A stretch of DNA of 64,000 bases from Lachnospiraceae bacterium (GTDB taxonomy: Bacteria; Bacillota; Clostridia; Lachnospirales; Lachnospiraceae), in the NCBI GenBank assembly GCA_021153325.1, contig JAGKTQ010000007.1:17433-81432 (forward strand). The letters run 5' to 3'. This document shows, piece after piece, positions 37,210 through 46,922 of the stretch. Below the pieces are notes generated by a model. It searched no databases. It was not told the origin of the DNA and saw only the letters and a list, made by a program, of their open reading frames with translations. A program made the position numbers and the translations under genes. Within the stretch, counting starts at the first letter, position 1; every line of letters begins with the position of its first letter.

Positions 37210-37509
37210 TTAAAATTCATAATCCATACATGCTCTGTTTTCTGTCACACTTCTTACGAACTTTCCAGCCTCTACATGTGCTGGATGTACTTGATATGTT
37301 TTTAATGCTTCTTCTGTTTCAAATGTACTGATCAAGGCTATATCGCGGTTACTGGAAGCAATTTCATTTTTTACAACCTGAATTTCAACAGCTCCCTCTA
37401 CAAGCGGTTTTATTGCCTCTAATTCACTTTTCATTCGTGCAGCTGCATTATTTTTTTCTTCTTCTGTCATATCTGCTTTGAAATTCCATAAAACAATATG
37501 CTTTACCAT
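37210..37509 (-). CDS. Dabb family (stress-responsive alpha/beta barrel) protein
   Basis: A 99-residue Dabb-domain protein: VKHIVLWNFKADMTEEEKN at the start, a central DIALISTFETEEALKTYQVHPAH with the family His, and VEAGKFVRSVTENRACMDYEF at the end. These small ferredoxin-like barrels dimerise; function varies and is usually unknown. ATG 37509 has GGAGG eight bases upstream, and an ATG two codons earlier is too close to that site. It is six bases or so from nfnB upstream. Confidence 0.9.
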   Translation of the reverse strand: MVKHIVLWNFKADMTEEEKNNAAARMKSELEAIKPLVEGAVEIQVVKNEIASSNRDIALISTFETEEALKTYQVHPAHVEAGKFVRSVTENRACMDYEF

Positions 37510-37521
37510 AGCCATCTCCTC

Positions 37522-38904
37522 CTATTTGGAAAGATATTCATCAATACCTTTTGCACCTGCTTTTCCTGCACCCATTGCAAGAATAACAGTTGCCGCACCT
37601 GTTACAGCATCACCACCAGCGTAAACGCCTTCTTTTGTAGTCTTACCAAATTCTTCGTCTGCTACTATACATTTCCATTTATTTACTTCCAAACCTTCTG
37701 TTGTAGAAGAAATAAGAGGATTTGGTGAAGTACCAAGTGACATGATAACAGTATCCACTTCCATTACGAACTCAGAATCCGGTTTTACAACAGGTTTTCT
37801 TCTTCCTGACTCATCCGGCTCACCAAGTTCCATTTTCACGCATTTAATACCACATACCCAGTTGTTTTCATCTTCTAAGATTTCAACCGGATTTGTAAGT
37901 AAATCAAAGATCACGCCTTCTTCTTTTGCATGATGTACTTCTTCTACTCTGGCTGGAAGTTCTTCTTCACTTCTACGATATACAATATGCACTTCTGCAC
38001 CAAGACGAAGTGCTGTTCTTGCTGCATCCATAGCAACGTTACCACCGCCGACTACAGCAACCTTTTTGCCGCGCATGATCGGTGTATTAGAATTTTCATC
38101 AAATGCTTTCATCAAATTGCTTCTTGTAAGATATTCGTTTGCAGAGAATACACCATTTGCCTGCTCTCCCGGAATTCCCATGAATTTGGGAAGTCCTGCA
38201 CCTGAACCAATAAATACAGCGGAAAATCCTTCTTTTTCCATTAATTCATCAATGGTTACAGATTTACCAACAACTACATTTGTTTCAATCTTAACGCCTA
38301 ATGCTTTTACATTTTCAATTTCCTGTTTAACAACCTTTTCCTTCGGAAGACGGAATTCAGGAATACCATAAACTAATACTCCTCCAGCTTCATGAAGTGC
38401 CTCAAAAATAGTTACATCATAACCCATTTTTGCAAGGTCTCCTGCACAAGTAAGACCAGCAGGACCGGAACCGATAACTGCTACTTTCTTACCTTTCTTC
38501 TCTTTTGCACCTTCTGGTTTGATTCCCATTTCTCTTGCAGTATCAGCAACGAAACGCTCTAATTTACCGATGGAGATAGGCTCTCCTTTAATACCACGGA
38601 TACATTTTCCTTCACACTGACTTTCCTGTGGGCATACACGACCGCATACTGCTGGAAGTGCAGAAGATTCGCTGATCACCTTATATGCTTCTTCTACATT
38701 GCCATTTTTAACCTGCTCAATAAATCCTGGAATATTAATGGATACCGGACATCCTTTAATACACTGTGCATTTTTACAGTTAATACATCTGGCAGCCTCT
38801 TCCATTGCTTCTTCTTTATTATATCCTAAACAAACTTCTTCAAAGTTTGTTGCTCTTTCTTTTGCGTCCTGTTCTCTTACAGGTACTTTCTTTAAAACGT
38901 CCAT
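37522..38904 (-). CDS. nfnB: NfnB-type NADPH-ferredoxin oxidoreductase large subunit (GltA-like)
   Basis: A 460-residue protein often annotated as NADPH-dependent glutamate synthase small chain (GltA). The N-terminus has the two [4Fe-4S] sets, ARCINCKNAQCIKGCPV and CGRVCPQESQCEGKC; two Rossmann folds follow (VAVIGSGPAGLTCAGDLAKMG and VAVVGGGNVAMDAARTALRLG). Because the next gene upstream codes for an NfnA-like subunit, and no glutamate synthase large subunit is here, the pair is best read as NfnAB, which couples NADH and reduced ferredoxin to NADP by electron bifurcation. Direct enzymatic proof would be needed to exclude SudAB or a GltA role. Confidence 0.85.
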   Translation of the reverse strand: MDVLKKVPVREQDAKERATNFEEVCLGYNKEEAMEEAARCINCKNAQCIKGCPVSINIPGFIEQVKNGNVEEAYKVISESSALPAVCGRVCPQESQCEGKCIRGIKGEPISIGKLERFVADTAREMGIKPEGAKEKKGKKVAVIGSGPAGLTCAGDLAKMGYDVTIFEALHEAGGVLVYGIPEFRLPKEKVVKQEIENVKALGVKIETNVVVGKSVTIDELMEKEGFSAVFIGSGAGLPKFMGIPGEQANGVFSANEYLTRSNLMKAFDENSNTPIMRGKKVAVVGGGNVAMDAARTALRLGAEVHIVYRRSEEELPARVEEVHHAKEEGVIFDLLTNPVEILEDENNWVCGIKCVKMELGEPDESGRRKPVVKPDSEFVMEVDTVIMSLGTSPNPLISSTTEGLEVNKWKCIVADEEFGKTTKEGVYAGGDAVTGAATVILAMGAGKAGAKGIDEYLSK

Positions 38905-38957
38905 TTTAAACCTTGTTCCTTTCTTATGTTGAAAAATCGTTCTTTCAACTTTTATAC

Positions 38958-39845
38958 TTATTTATCGTCGCTGCAGTTTCCGCATCCACCATGATGAGTG
39001 TCGCCTTCTTTTGCTTTTAAGAAAGCACGACCCTCTGCAGTTTTGTAAATCTGCTGACGTTTCATTGCTTCGTCAAAGTCTACTTTATGTCCGTCAAATT
39101 CAGGACCGTCTACACAGGCAAATTTTACTTCTCCACCTACTGTTACACGACATGCACCACACATACCAGTACCATCAACCATAATTGGATTTAAGCTGAC
39201 AATGGTAGGAATACCCAATTCTTTTGTCTGTAAACATACGAATTTCATCATGATCATCGGTCCGATTGCTACACAAACATCATATTTTTTACCTTCTTCC
39301 ACAAGGTCTTTGATCGTCTGTGTAACCATACCGTTTCTTCCATAAGATCCATCATCTGTTGTAATATATAAATTTCCAGCAACTGCTTTCATTTCTTCTT
39401 CTAAAATAAGTAAGTCTTTTGTTTTTGCACCAACGATAACATCTGCATCAATGCCATTTTCATGTAACCATTTTACCTGCGGATATACTGGCGCAGTACC
39501 TACACCACCAGCTACAAAGAGCATTTTTTTCTTCTTTAATTCCTCTATATCTTCTCCAACAAATTCAGAAGGACAGCCTAAAGGTCCTACAAAATCGTGG
39601 AAACTATCTCCAGCCTTTAATTCTGACATCATCTGTGTAGAACCACCTACAATCTGGAATACGATCGTAACAGTTCCTTTTTCTTTGTTGTAATCGCAAA
39701 TAGTAAGCGGAATTCTTTCGCCTTCTTCATCCTTGCGGACAATAACGAACTGTCCCGGCTTACATGCATCTGCTACTCTTTTTGCCTCCACTTCCATAAG
39801 GAAAATGTTCGCAGTAAGTTCTTCTGCTCTTAGAATTTTATACAT
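38958..39845 (-). CDS. nfnA: NfnA-type sulfide/dihydroorotate dehydrogenase-like FAD/NAD-binding subunit
   Basis: A 295-residue protein with an FAD-binding beta barrel (ACKPGQFVIVRKDEEGERIPLT), an NAD-binding half (MLFVAGGVGTAPVYPQVKWL) and a C-terminal [2Fe-2S] site: GTGMCGACRVTVGGEVKFAC, plus CGNC near the end. It is the small, bifurcating-flavin subunit partner of the 37522-38904 protein. The two genes are 53 bases apart on one strand, small subunit first, the standard nfnAB order. A candidate promoter lies at 39981-40009. Confidence 0.87.
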   Translation of the reverse strand: MYKILRAEELTANIFLMEVEAKRVADACKPGQFVIVRKDEEGERIPLTICDYNKEKGTVTIVFQIVGGSTQMMSELKAGDSFHDFVGPLGCPSEFVGEDIEELKKKKMLFVAGGVGTAPVYPQVKWLHENGIDADVIVGAKTKDLLILEEEMKAVAGNLYITTDDGSYGRNGMVTQTIKDLVEEGKKYDVCVAIGPMIMMKFVCLQTKELGIPTIVSLNPIMVDGTGMCGACRVTVGGEVKFACVDGPEFDGHKVDFDEAMKRQQIYKTAEGRAFLKAKEGDTHHGGCGNCSDDK

Positions 39846-39897
39846 CTCTTACCTCTTTCTGCATCTTGCGAACTTATTTGCAAGACACGTAAATTTG

Positions 39898-39926
39898 TAG
39901 ATTGAAAGTTTTATTTTTCAATCTTT
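39898..39926 (-). other. Small inverted repeat in the nfnA leader
   Basis: AGATTGAAA and TTTCAATCT flank GTTTTATT in the gap upstream of nfnA. A second small stem, CTTGC...GCAAG, lies about 25 bases closer to nfnA. These may form leader RNA structures or may help to end the upstream transcript; I do not recognise a known riboswitch. Confidence 0.35.
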
Positions 39927-39980
39927 TCTCCCTTAGTTTTTATGCGCGTTATTACTTTACTGTAAAAAAGCATTGATATT

Positions 39981-40009
39981 ATCATACGTTACTTTGTCGA
40001 AAAACGCAA
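39981..40009 (-). promoter_or_regulatory. Candidate promoter of nfnA-nfnB
   Basis: On the minus strand TTGCGT (40009-40004), a 17-base spacer and TATGAT (39986-39981). The -10 is good and the -35 weak. It would give a leader of about 130 bases before nfnA. Confidence 0.45.
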
Positions 40010-40030
40010 TATAATTTTGTTAAAGACTGA

Positions 40031-41506
40031 CTATTCTTCTGAAAATGGAGCGAAATAATAATTCCATTCCTCATCCAATCCAATATCTCCACAAACTCCA
40101 GTCGCTATATTAACACCGAATATTCTTCCTGTTTTTGATTGATTTCCTGCCAAGTCTTCATAATATTCATAAATGAAATAATAATCTTGTCCATCTACTG
40201 CCCGGTTCACAGAACCATATTTATAAATATATCTTCCCTGTATTCCTTCTTTGTTACCATACAGATCCAAAATATAACCTTGATCTACCAAAGAAACTGA
40301 TAACAGACTTAAAGCATCATTTATCGTATATTGTGCATTCAGCTTCAAATTGTATGTTCTTGTAACAATCTCGCCGGAAACACCCTCTTTACTATAAGAC
40401 ATAAATTTGAATACAGAATCACCAATCGGCATGGAAATAGGTTCTGTATACTGTGTGCTGTCAGCACTTGGTTCACTTCCATCAGTCGTATAATAGACCT
40501 TACATCCTTCCGGTACTACGACCTCAATCATAGTCGGCTCTGTATACTCTCCGCTGTAAGTATTAATTTCCGGTGCCTTCGGCACACTCAGTTCGATCAC
40601 ATATGTATTCGTTATCGTTTCACTTTTTATTCCATAGTCATTCACAAAAAACGCACTGATCTCATACGTTCCTGTTTCCAAAAAAATAGGGGTTGTATAT
40701 ACAGCACTATTTTCATCTGGTTCACTTCCATCCATCGTATAATAAATCTTTCCCGATGTATTGCTACTTAATTTCAATGGAACGATCTCCTGATAAGTAC
40801 CTTCTATATAACTATAATCTGGCGGATATGCCATATAATTCTGATAGGAATAGATCACATCCTGATTCGTACAGGCAAGAAGCAGATCATTAATGGATTG
40901 ATAATCTTCATTTTTCTTATAGATACTAATAATCTTACTATAAGCGTTCTCCATGTCCTCTTCTGCAAATCCAGAAGTCATAGCTACATTTTTTAAAGTG
41001 ATTATCGCATCATCATCTTTGCCCTGCAGATAATAGTAATCTGCCATCAAAAAATAGATATCCGCATCCATATCATCAATTTTTTCTGCAGCCTCAAGAT
41101 ATTCTATTGCCTTTTCATATTGTCCCTTATCAGCATATTCCATAGCACGACTTATCTGATATCCTTTGGAATTGTGCTGGTATAAGAAAAAAACAAACAA
41201 AAACAATAAAATAATAAGCAAAGTACCTAAAGACACAACAAGTAAAAAAACCTTCCTGTTGGATAATATCTTATCAAACAGATGTGCATCCTCACCGATA
41301 AAATTATCATCCTCTTCTTCTGTTTCTTCTATTTCAGCTTCGACCGTATCTTTCTGTGTTAGTTCTTCTGCAAGTGTACTCATGGTCTCCGATATGCTGT
41401 TTTCAATCTCCGGCTCAAAATCCGGAACTATTTGTATTTCCATTCCGCAGTGTTCGCAATATAATTGCCCATCCTGCATCTCAAATCCACATTTCGGACA
41501 TTTCAT
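40031..41506 (-). CDS. Zinc-ribbon, TPR and tandem CHB_HEX_C-domain membrane protein
   Basis: A 491-residue protein of unusual make-up. A cytoplasmic zinc ribbon at the start (CPKCGFEMQDGQLYCEHC) is followed by an acidic linker, one membrane helix at about 88-110, TPR-like helices at about 120-225 (YADKGQYEKAIEYLEAA), then two tandem chitobiase/beta-hexosaminidase C-terminal-like repeats (each with GxxYYTxDGSEP: IYYTMDGSEPDENSAVYT at about 262 and VYYTTDGSEPSADSTQYT at about 340) and a C-terminal globular part. ATG 41506 follows AAAGG by nine bases and the folD stop directly. Function is unknown; an envelope or surface-binding role is likely. Confidence 0.75.
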   Translation of the reverse strand: MKCPKCGFEMQDGQLYCEHCGMEIQIVPDFEPEIENSISETMSTLAEELTQKDTVEAEIEETEEEDDNFIGEDAHLFDKILSNRKVFLLVVSLGTLLIILLFLFVFFLYQHNSKGYQISRAMEYADKGQYEKAIEYLEAAEKIDDMDADIYFLMADYYYLQGKDDDAIITLKNVAMTSGFAEEDMENAYSKIISIYKKNEDYQSINDLLLACTNQDVIYSYQNYMAYPPDYSYIEGTYQEIVPLKLSSNTSGKIYYTMDGSEPDENSAVYTTPIFLETGTYEISAFFVNDYGIKSETITNTYVIELSVPKAPEINTYSGEYTEPTMIEVVVPEGCKVYYTTDGSEPSADSTQYTEPISMPIGDSVFKFMSYSKEGVSGEIVTRTYNLKLNAQYTINDALSLLSVSLVDQGYILDLYGNKEGIQGRYIYKYGSVNRAVDGQDYYFIYEYYEDLAGNQSKTGRIFGVNIATGVCGDIGLDEEWNYYFAPFSEE

Positions 41507-41520
41507 GGGAAACAACCTTT

Positions 41521-42360
41521 CTACATTTCAACTGACTCTACACAGTTATTCATAAGCATTGCAATTGTCATAGGTCCAACACCGCCTGGAACTGGTGTGA
41601 TCGCGCTGCAGTGTGGTTCTACTGCTTCGAAATCTACATCTCCACAAAGTTTGTTATTTTCATTTCTGTGGATACCTACATCAATAACAACTGCTCCTTC
41701 TTTTATATATTCCTCTGTAATAAAACGTGGCTTTCCAATTGCAACAACTAAAATATCCGCACGTTTACAAATTGCTTTTAAATCTTTTGTTCTGGAATGT
41801 GCAACAGTCACAGTACCATTTTCGCGTAAAAGCAAAAGAGACATTGGTTTACCAACAATATTACTTCTTCCTACTACTACACATTCTTTTCCTTCGATCT
41901 CAATACCGCTTCGTTTCAAAAGCTGAATGATTCCAGCCGGTGTACAAGATACAAAACCAGGCTGACCAATGCAGAGTGCACCGACACTTTGCGGATGAAA
42001 ACCATCCACATCTTTCTTTGGAGAAATGGCTTTGATGATCTTATCTTCATCAATATGTTTTGGTACAGGAAGCTGTACCAATATTCCATTTACATCTGCT
42101 CTGTCGTTCAATTCCTGAATGAGAGCAAGCAATTCTTCTTCTGTTGTGCTCTCCGGCAATTCATATGCCAAAGAATTGATTCCAATATATTCACAGGCTT
42201 TTTTCTTATTATTTACATATACAGAAGATGCCGGGTCATTTCCTACCTGAATAACAGCAAGACATACTTCTGTTCCTGCTTCCTTCATCTTCGCTACTTT
42301 TTCTTTTAATTCTTCCTTGATCTGGGTAGAAATTGCTTTTCCATCAATAATCTGTGCCAT
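41521..42360 (-). CDS. folD: Methylenetetrahydrofolate dehydrogenase/cyclohydrolase FolD
   Basis: FolD interconverts 5,10-methylene-THF and 10-formyl-THF. The 279-residue sequence has the catalytic Lys in SSVYVNNKKKACEYIG, the ILVQLPVPKHID loop, the nucleotide-binding CVVVGRSNIVGKPMSLLL and the C-terminal TPVPGGVGPMTIAML signature. It works with Fhs, the next gene upstream (50 bases away), to feed C1 units to purine, formyl-Met and Ser/Gly metabolism. No complete Wood-Ljungdahl gene set is in the window. Confidence 0.97.
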   Translation of the reverse strand: MAQIIDGKAISTQIKEELKEKVAKMKEAGTEVCLAVIQVGNDPASSVYVNNKKKACEYIGINSLAYELPESTTEEELLALIQELNDRADVNGILVQLPVPKHIDEDKIIKAISPKKDVDGFHPQSVGALCIGQPGFVSCTPAGIIQLLKRSGIEIEGKECVVVGRSNIVGKPMSLLLLRENGTVTVAHSRTKDLKAICKRADILVVAIGKPRFITEEYIKEGAVVIDVGIHRNENNKLCGDVDFEAVEPHCSAITPVPGGVGPMTIAMLMNNCVESVEM

Positions 42361-42410
42361 ATTCTAATCCTTTCTTTTTATGAAGCTACTAGATTACAAA
42401 ATACTGCTTA

Positions 42411-44081
42411 TTAGAACAGACCTGTAATAACACCTTCCTCATTTACATCAATGTTGTAAGCAGCTGGCTGTTTTGGAAGTCCCGGCATAGTCATAACAGC
42501 TCCAGTCAAGACAACAACAAAGCCTGCTCCTGCTGAAACATAAGCCTCGCGTACTGAAATCTCAAAGTTTTCAGGACGACCTAATAAAGCTGGATCATCT
42601 GACAAAGAGTACTGTGTTTTAGCCATACATACTGGAAGATTACCAAATCCAAGTTCCTCCAATTTCTGGAGCTGTTTGGAAGCACTTCCTAAATAAGAAA
42701 CCTTATCTGCACCATAAATTTCCTTTGCAACGGTTTCAATCTTTTCTTTTAAGGAAAGATTATCATCATAAAGTACTTTAAAATCACTCTTCTTCGTTTC
42801 CAGTGTATTTAATACTTTCTTTGCAAGCTCAATACCGCCATCTCCGCCTTTTTCCCAAACTTCTGAAATGGCAAATTCGCAATTTCTCTCTTCACAGAAC
42901 TGTTTTACAAAAGCAATCTCTTCTTCTGTATCTGTAATAAAGGAATTTAAAGTCACTACAACCGGAACGTTGTATTTCTGTAAATTCTCGATATGTTTTT
43001 CAAGATTTACAATGCCTTTTTTCAATGCATCTAAATTTTCTGTATTTAAATCTGCCTTTGCTACTCCACCATTATATTTAAGTGCGCGTACTGTTGCAAC
43101 TAATACAACTGCATCCGGTTTTAAGCCAGCCATACGGCATTTGATATCAAAGAATTTTTCTGCACCTAAATCTGCACCAAATCCAGCTTCTGTAATACAA
43201 TAATCCGCCATTTTCAGAGCTGTTTTTGTAGCTCTTACGGAATTACAGCCATGTGCTATATTTGCAAATGGTCCACCATGTACTAATGCAGGTGTGTGCT
43301 CTAATGTCTGGATCAAGTTTGGTTTCAATGCATCCTTTAAAAGTGCTGCCATAGCTCCAACTGCGTTCAGATCAGCTGCTGTGACAGGTTCTCCTTTAAA
43401 ATTATATGCAACTACCATACGTCCAAGTCTCTTCTTTAAGTCCTCCATATCGGAAGCCAGACATAATACAGCCATAATTTCAGATGCAACAGTAATAACA
43501 AAATGATCTTCTCTTACGGTACCATCCATTTTATTTCCAAGTCCTACTACAATATTTCGAAGAACTCTGTCGTTCATATCAAGGCAACGTTTCCATACTA
43601 CTTGTCTTGTATCAATTCCAAGTTCATTTCCTTGTTGGATATGATTATCAAGTAATGCGGCAAGTAAATTGTTCGCAGAGGTAATTGCATGGAAATCTCC
43701 TGTAAAATGAAGGTTCAGATCTTCCATCGGAACGACCTGTGCATAACCGCCTCCAGCAGCACCGCCTTTGATTCCAAAGCATGGTCCTAAGGATGGCTCT
43801 CTTAAAGCAATAATCGCTTTTTTACCAAGCTTACCAAATGCCTGTCCTAAACCAACACTTGTCGTTGTTTTTCCTTCTCCAGCCGGAGTTGGATTAATCG
43901 CCGTAACAAGGATCAGTTTTCCATCCGGGTTATTTTCGATACGTTTCATATACTCATCGGAAATTTTCGCTTTGTATTTGCCATATAATTCCAACTCGTC
44001 TGCAGCAATATCAAGCTTTGCTGCAACTTCTGTAATTGGTTTCATTACTGCTTCCTGTGCAATCTGAATATCTGTTTTCAT
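42411..44081 (-). CDS. fhs: Formate-tetrahydrofolate ligase
   Basis: Fhs makes 10-formyl-THF from formate, THF and ATP. The 556-residue protein has the P-loop [19 protein letters not shown] (about residue 65), [23 protein letters not shown], and late [19 protein letters not shown]. The length is canonical. It starts 16 bases after the ftsK stop and precedes folD; the gap is too short to hold a tetrahydrofolate riboswitch. Confidence 0.97.
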   Translation of the reverse strand: MKTDIQIAQEAVMKPITEVAAKLDIAADELELYGKYKAKISDEYMKRIENNPDGKLILVTAINPTPAGEGKTTTSVGLGQAFGKLGKKAIIALREPSLGPCFGIKGGAAGGGYAQVVPMEDLNLHFTGDFHAITSANNLLAALLDNHIQQGNELGIDTRQVVWKRCLDMNDRVLRNIVVGLGNKMDGTVREDHFVITVASEIMAVLCLASDMEDLKKRLGRMVVAYNFKGEPVTAADLNAVGAMAALLKDALKPNLIQTLEHTPALVHGGPFANIAHGCNSVRATKTALKMADYCITEAGFGADLGAEKFFDIKCRMAGLKPDAVVLVATVRALKYNGGVAKADLNTENLDALKKGIVNLEKHIENLQKYNVPVVVTLNSFITDTEEEIAFVKQFCEERNCEFAISEVWEKGGDGGIELAKKVLNTLETKKSDFKVLYDDNLSLKEKIETVAKEIYGADKVSYLGSASKQLQKLEELGFGNLPVCMAKTQYSLSDDPALLGRPENFEISVREAYVSAGAGFVVVLTGAVMTMPGLPKQPAAYNIDVNEEGVITGLF

Positions 44082-44097
44082 ATTTTTTTATCCTCCA

Positions 44098-46830
44098 TTA
44101 GTATTCTTCTAAATATTGTTCAAACTGTTCCATACTCATCAGTACTTTTCTAGGTTTTGTTCCTTCCTCTTCGCCAACTACACCAGCATCACACAACTGA
44201 TCCATAATACGAGCCGCTCTGTTAAAACCTATCTTAAACACTCTTTGCAGCATTCCAATAGATGCTTTATCTTTTTCAATGATGAATTTTCCTGCTTCTT
44301 CAAAATACTGATCCCGTTCTGCGCCGCCAGCACCACCACCAGCACTTGATGAACTTCCCATATTTTGAATTTTTACTTCTATCTCTTCATTATATGTATT
44401 TCCAAGTGTTTGATTTTTCAAAAAGTCCACTACATCTGAGACTTCTTTATCGGATACAAAAGCACCTTGAATACGTGCCGGTTTTGGATATCCTTGTGGA
44501 TAAAAGAGCATGTCTCCCTTACCTAAAAGTTTTTCTGCACCATTCATATCCAAAATAGTTCTGGAATCCACACCACTGGAAACCGCAAATGCCACACGGC
44601 TAGGCATGTTTGCTTTGATCAGACCGGTAATCACATCTACGGAAGGTCTCTGAGTTGCAATGATCAAATGAATGCCACATGCTCTGGCAAGCTGTGCCAG
44701 ACGGCAAATTGCTTCTTCCACTTCACCAGCAGCTACCATCATAAGATCCGCCAACTCATCTACGATAATAACAATCTGTGGCATCTTAGCAGGCGCATCT
44801 GCATCTCCAGAATCCTGCATACTCTCTACCTTCTTGTTATATCCTTTTAAGTCACGAACGTTATAATCCGCGAACTTCTTATAACGGTCTGTCATTTCTG
44901 CTACCGCCCATTGAAGCGCCGCTGCTGCTTTTTTCGGTTCCGTAACAACTGGAATCATCAAATGTGGAATACCGTTATAAACACTGAGTTCTACGACCTT
45001 CGGATCGACCATGATCAATTTTACATCATCAGGATGTGCTTTATACAAAATACTCATGATCAGTGTATTAATACATACCGATTTACCAGAACCGGTAGAA
45101 CCTGCAATGAGCATATGTGGCATTTTGGCAATATCTGTAACAATGACTTTACCAGCAATATCCTTTCCAACTGCAAACGCGAGATTGGATGGAAATTCTT
45201 TAAATTCTTTTGATTCCAAAAGATCTCTGAGCGCGACTGTACTGTTCTCTTTGTTTGGTACTTCAATTCCGACTGCCGCTTTTCCAGGAATTGGTGCTTC
45301 AATTCTAATATCTGTCGCTGCCAGATTTAATTTAATGTCATCCGCAAGACCTACAATTTTGCTGACCTTGACTCCCTGCTCCGGCTGAAGCTCATACCGG
45401 GTAACCGATGGACCCTGACTAATATCCGTTATCGTAACACGTACACCAAAAGTATTCAAGGTCTGCTGCAGTCTTGTTGCCGTTTCTCTTAAAGCATTCA
45501 TGGAATCGCCGGCTTTATTAACACCTTTTTGCAGTCTGGAAAGCGGTGGGAAAATATACTTCTTTGGTACTTTCTTTTTGGCTGCCGCAATATCAGAAGC
45601 AAGCTGTGCATTTACAACACCATTTTCCGTTTTCTTCTCTGCCGGCTTCGCAACCGGACGACTTCTTCCAGTTTCATTCACAGGCGTCATGTTTTCATGA
45701 TAGTTCCGGCTTTCTTGTACAAATTCCTCTTCGAAAGCTGTCTCCTCATAAGAAGGATTGCTCTCATAATAATCGTCCTCATAGGAAGTATCACTTGGAT
45801 AACTTTCTTCTTCATAAGGAATTTCCTCTTCTTCATAATCCTCATTGAAGGTAACTTGATGTGCAGTATGGATATTGATTTTTTCAAAGTCCGGCATCTG
45901 ACTATATATATCCGTTCTTTCCGCTGCGTTATCCATGTTTTGCACCGGCATGTCCGTAATATCATCTATCATGATTTCATGAATATCATCGCGGGATGCT
46001 TCCTCGTAGTTTTCCTTTAAAGCCGTATCCAGCATAACTCCGGATACTTTTTTATCCATTCTTAAAATCTTCTCATTTTCTTTTTCTTCTTCTCTTAATC
46101 TTCTTTGTTCCACAGCCTCTTGGCGTCTGCGCTCCATTTCTTCTCTTCTTGCTGCCGCCCGTTCTCTTCTAAGTTCTGCATCATCTCTGGAACGCTCCAT
46201 CACTTTATGGCTTCCGCTCACTACACTATCAACAAAAGTCTTTTCTGTAATGATGACCATACAGATGATACCAGCCACGATCACAACAAGCACTGTACCT
46301 ACCGTGGATAAAAAATGATATAGCAAATAGGCTACACTTCCAAATAAAGCTCCGCCACCATTCCTGTTCTCCCTACAACGATTGTATATCTCTCCTATAT
46401 TATAAGCTGCTTCTTCATGCAAATTTCCTGCTAATAGTTCAAAAATAACGCCAAGCAGCACAACTAAGATTGCCCCTGCTATCAGCTTCCTTCGTGCAAT
46501 GGAACTGCCCTGATTGATCGTACCGAATGCAATAGCAAGAAATAGAATGATAGGTGCTACATATGCAAGAACTCCAAAGAGCCCGAACATCACACCGCTT
46601 ATCGCATTTCCGGCTGTTCCAATTACGCCGAAATTACATAAAAACAAAATAATTGCGATGGCAAATAATGCAATCATCAGAATATCATATAAAACTGCAC
46701 TGTCCATTGTATCTTCGACAGTTTTTTTATTACGTGTATTTTTATTATTTCCTCTATTTGTACTCTTTCCCGTTCTTGTGGAAGAGGTTTTTCTGCTACT
46801 ATTTGATTTGCTGCCTGTACCAGCTGCCAT
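44098..46830 (-). CDS. ftsK: DNA translocase FtsK/SpoIIIE
   Basis: A 910-residue septum-located motor that pumps chromosome DNA at division or into the forespore. The N-terminus is Ser/Lys/Asn-rich, followed by four or five membrane helices (about 45-200), a long acidic and charged linker (about 215-420), and the motor: MLIAGSTGSGKSVCINTLI (Walker A), IVIIVDELADLMMVAAGE (Walker B). The C-terminal gamma domain (IEKDKASIGMLQRVFKIGFNRAARIMDQLCDAGVVG region, with DNA-recognition winged helix) is complete. ATG 46830 is preferred; the frame extends 15 codons to a TTG with no ribosome site. tepA lies upstream, matching the B. subtilis tepA-spoIIIE order. Confidence 0.95.
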   Translation of the reverse strand: MAAGTGSKSNSSRKTSSTRTGKSTNRGNNKNTRNKKTVEDTMDSAVLYDILMIALFAIAIILFLCNFGVIGTAGNAISGVMFGLFGVLAYVAPIILFLAIAFGTINQGSSIARRKLIAGAILVVLLGVIFELLAGNLHEEAAYNIGEIYNRCRENRNGGGALFGSVAYLLYHFLSTVGTVLVVIVAGIICMVIITEKTFVDSVVSGSHKVMERSRDDAELRRERAAARREEMERRRQEAVEQRRLREEEKENEKILRMDKKVSGVMLDTALKENYEEASRDDIHEIMIDDITDMPVQNMDNAAERTDIYSQMPDFEKINIHTAHQVTFNEDYEEEEIPYEEESYPSDTSYEDDYYESNPSYEETAFEEEFVQESRNYHENMTPVNETGRSRPVAKPAEKKTENGVVNAQLASDIAAAKKKVPKKYIFPPLSRLQKGVNKAGDSMNALRETATRLQQTLNTFGVRVTITDISQGPSVTRYELQPEQGVKVSKIVGLADDIKLNLAATDIRIEAPIPGKAAVGIEVPNKENSTVALRDLLESKEFKEFPSNLAFAVGKDIAGKVIVTDIAKMPHMLIAGSTGSGKSVCINTLIMSILYKAHPDDVKLIMVDPKVVELSVYNGIPHLMIPVVTEPKKAAAALQWAVAEMTDRYKKFADYNVRDLKGYNKKVESMQDSGDADAPAKMPQIVIIVDELADLMMVAAGEVEEAICRLAQLARACGIHLIIATQRPSVDVITGLIKANMPSRVAFAVSSGVDSRTILDMNGAEKLLGKGDMLFYPQGYPKPARIQGAFVSDKEVSDVVDFLKNQTLGNTYNEEIEVKIQNMGSSSSAGGGAGGAERDQYFEEAGKFIIEKDKASIGMLQRVFKIGFNRAARIMDQLCDAGVVGEEEGTKPRKVLMSMEQFEQYLEEY

Positions 46831-46922
46831 AAAACCTGACCTCACTTCTGTATCCTTACATTTATCTGTCGTCAAGACAAAGTATTCTTAATCTTAACCT
46901 AATTAGTATAGCAAAAAATTAT

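Noticed and set aside
44081..44098. Possible tetrahydrofolate riboswitch before fhs or folD
   Set aside because: Gaps are 16 and 50 bases, and no aptamer-like pairing is seen.
46847..46875. TTGACG-17-TACAGA in front of ftsK as its promoter
   Set aside because: The -10 is poor, and an open frame starting TTG runs through it; kept only as a possibility.
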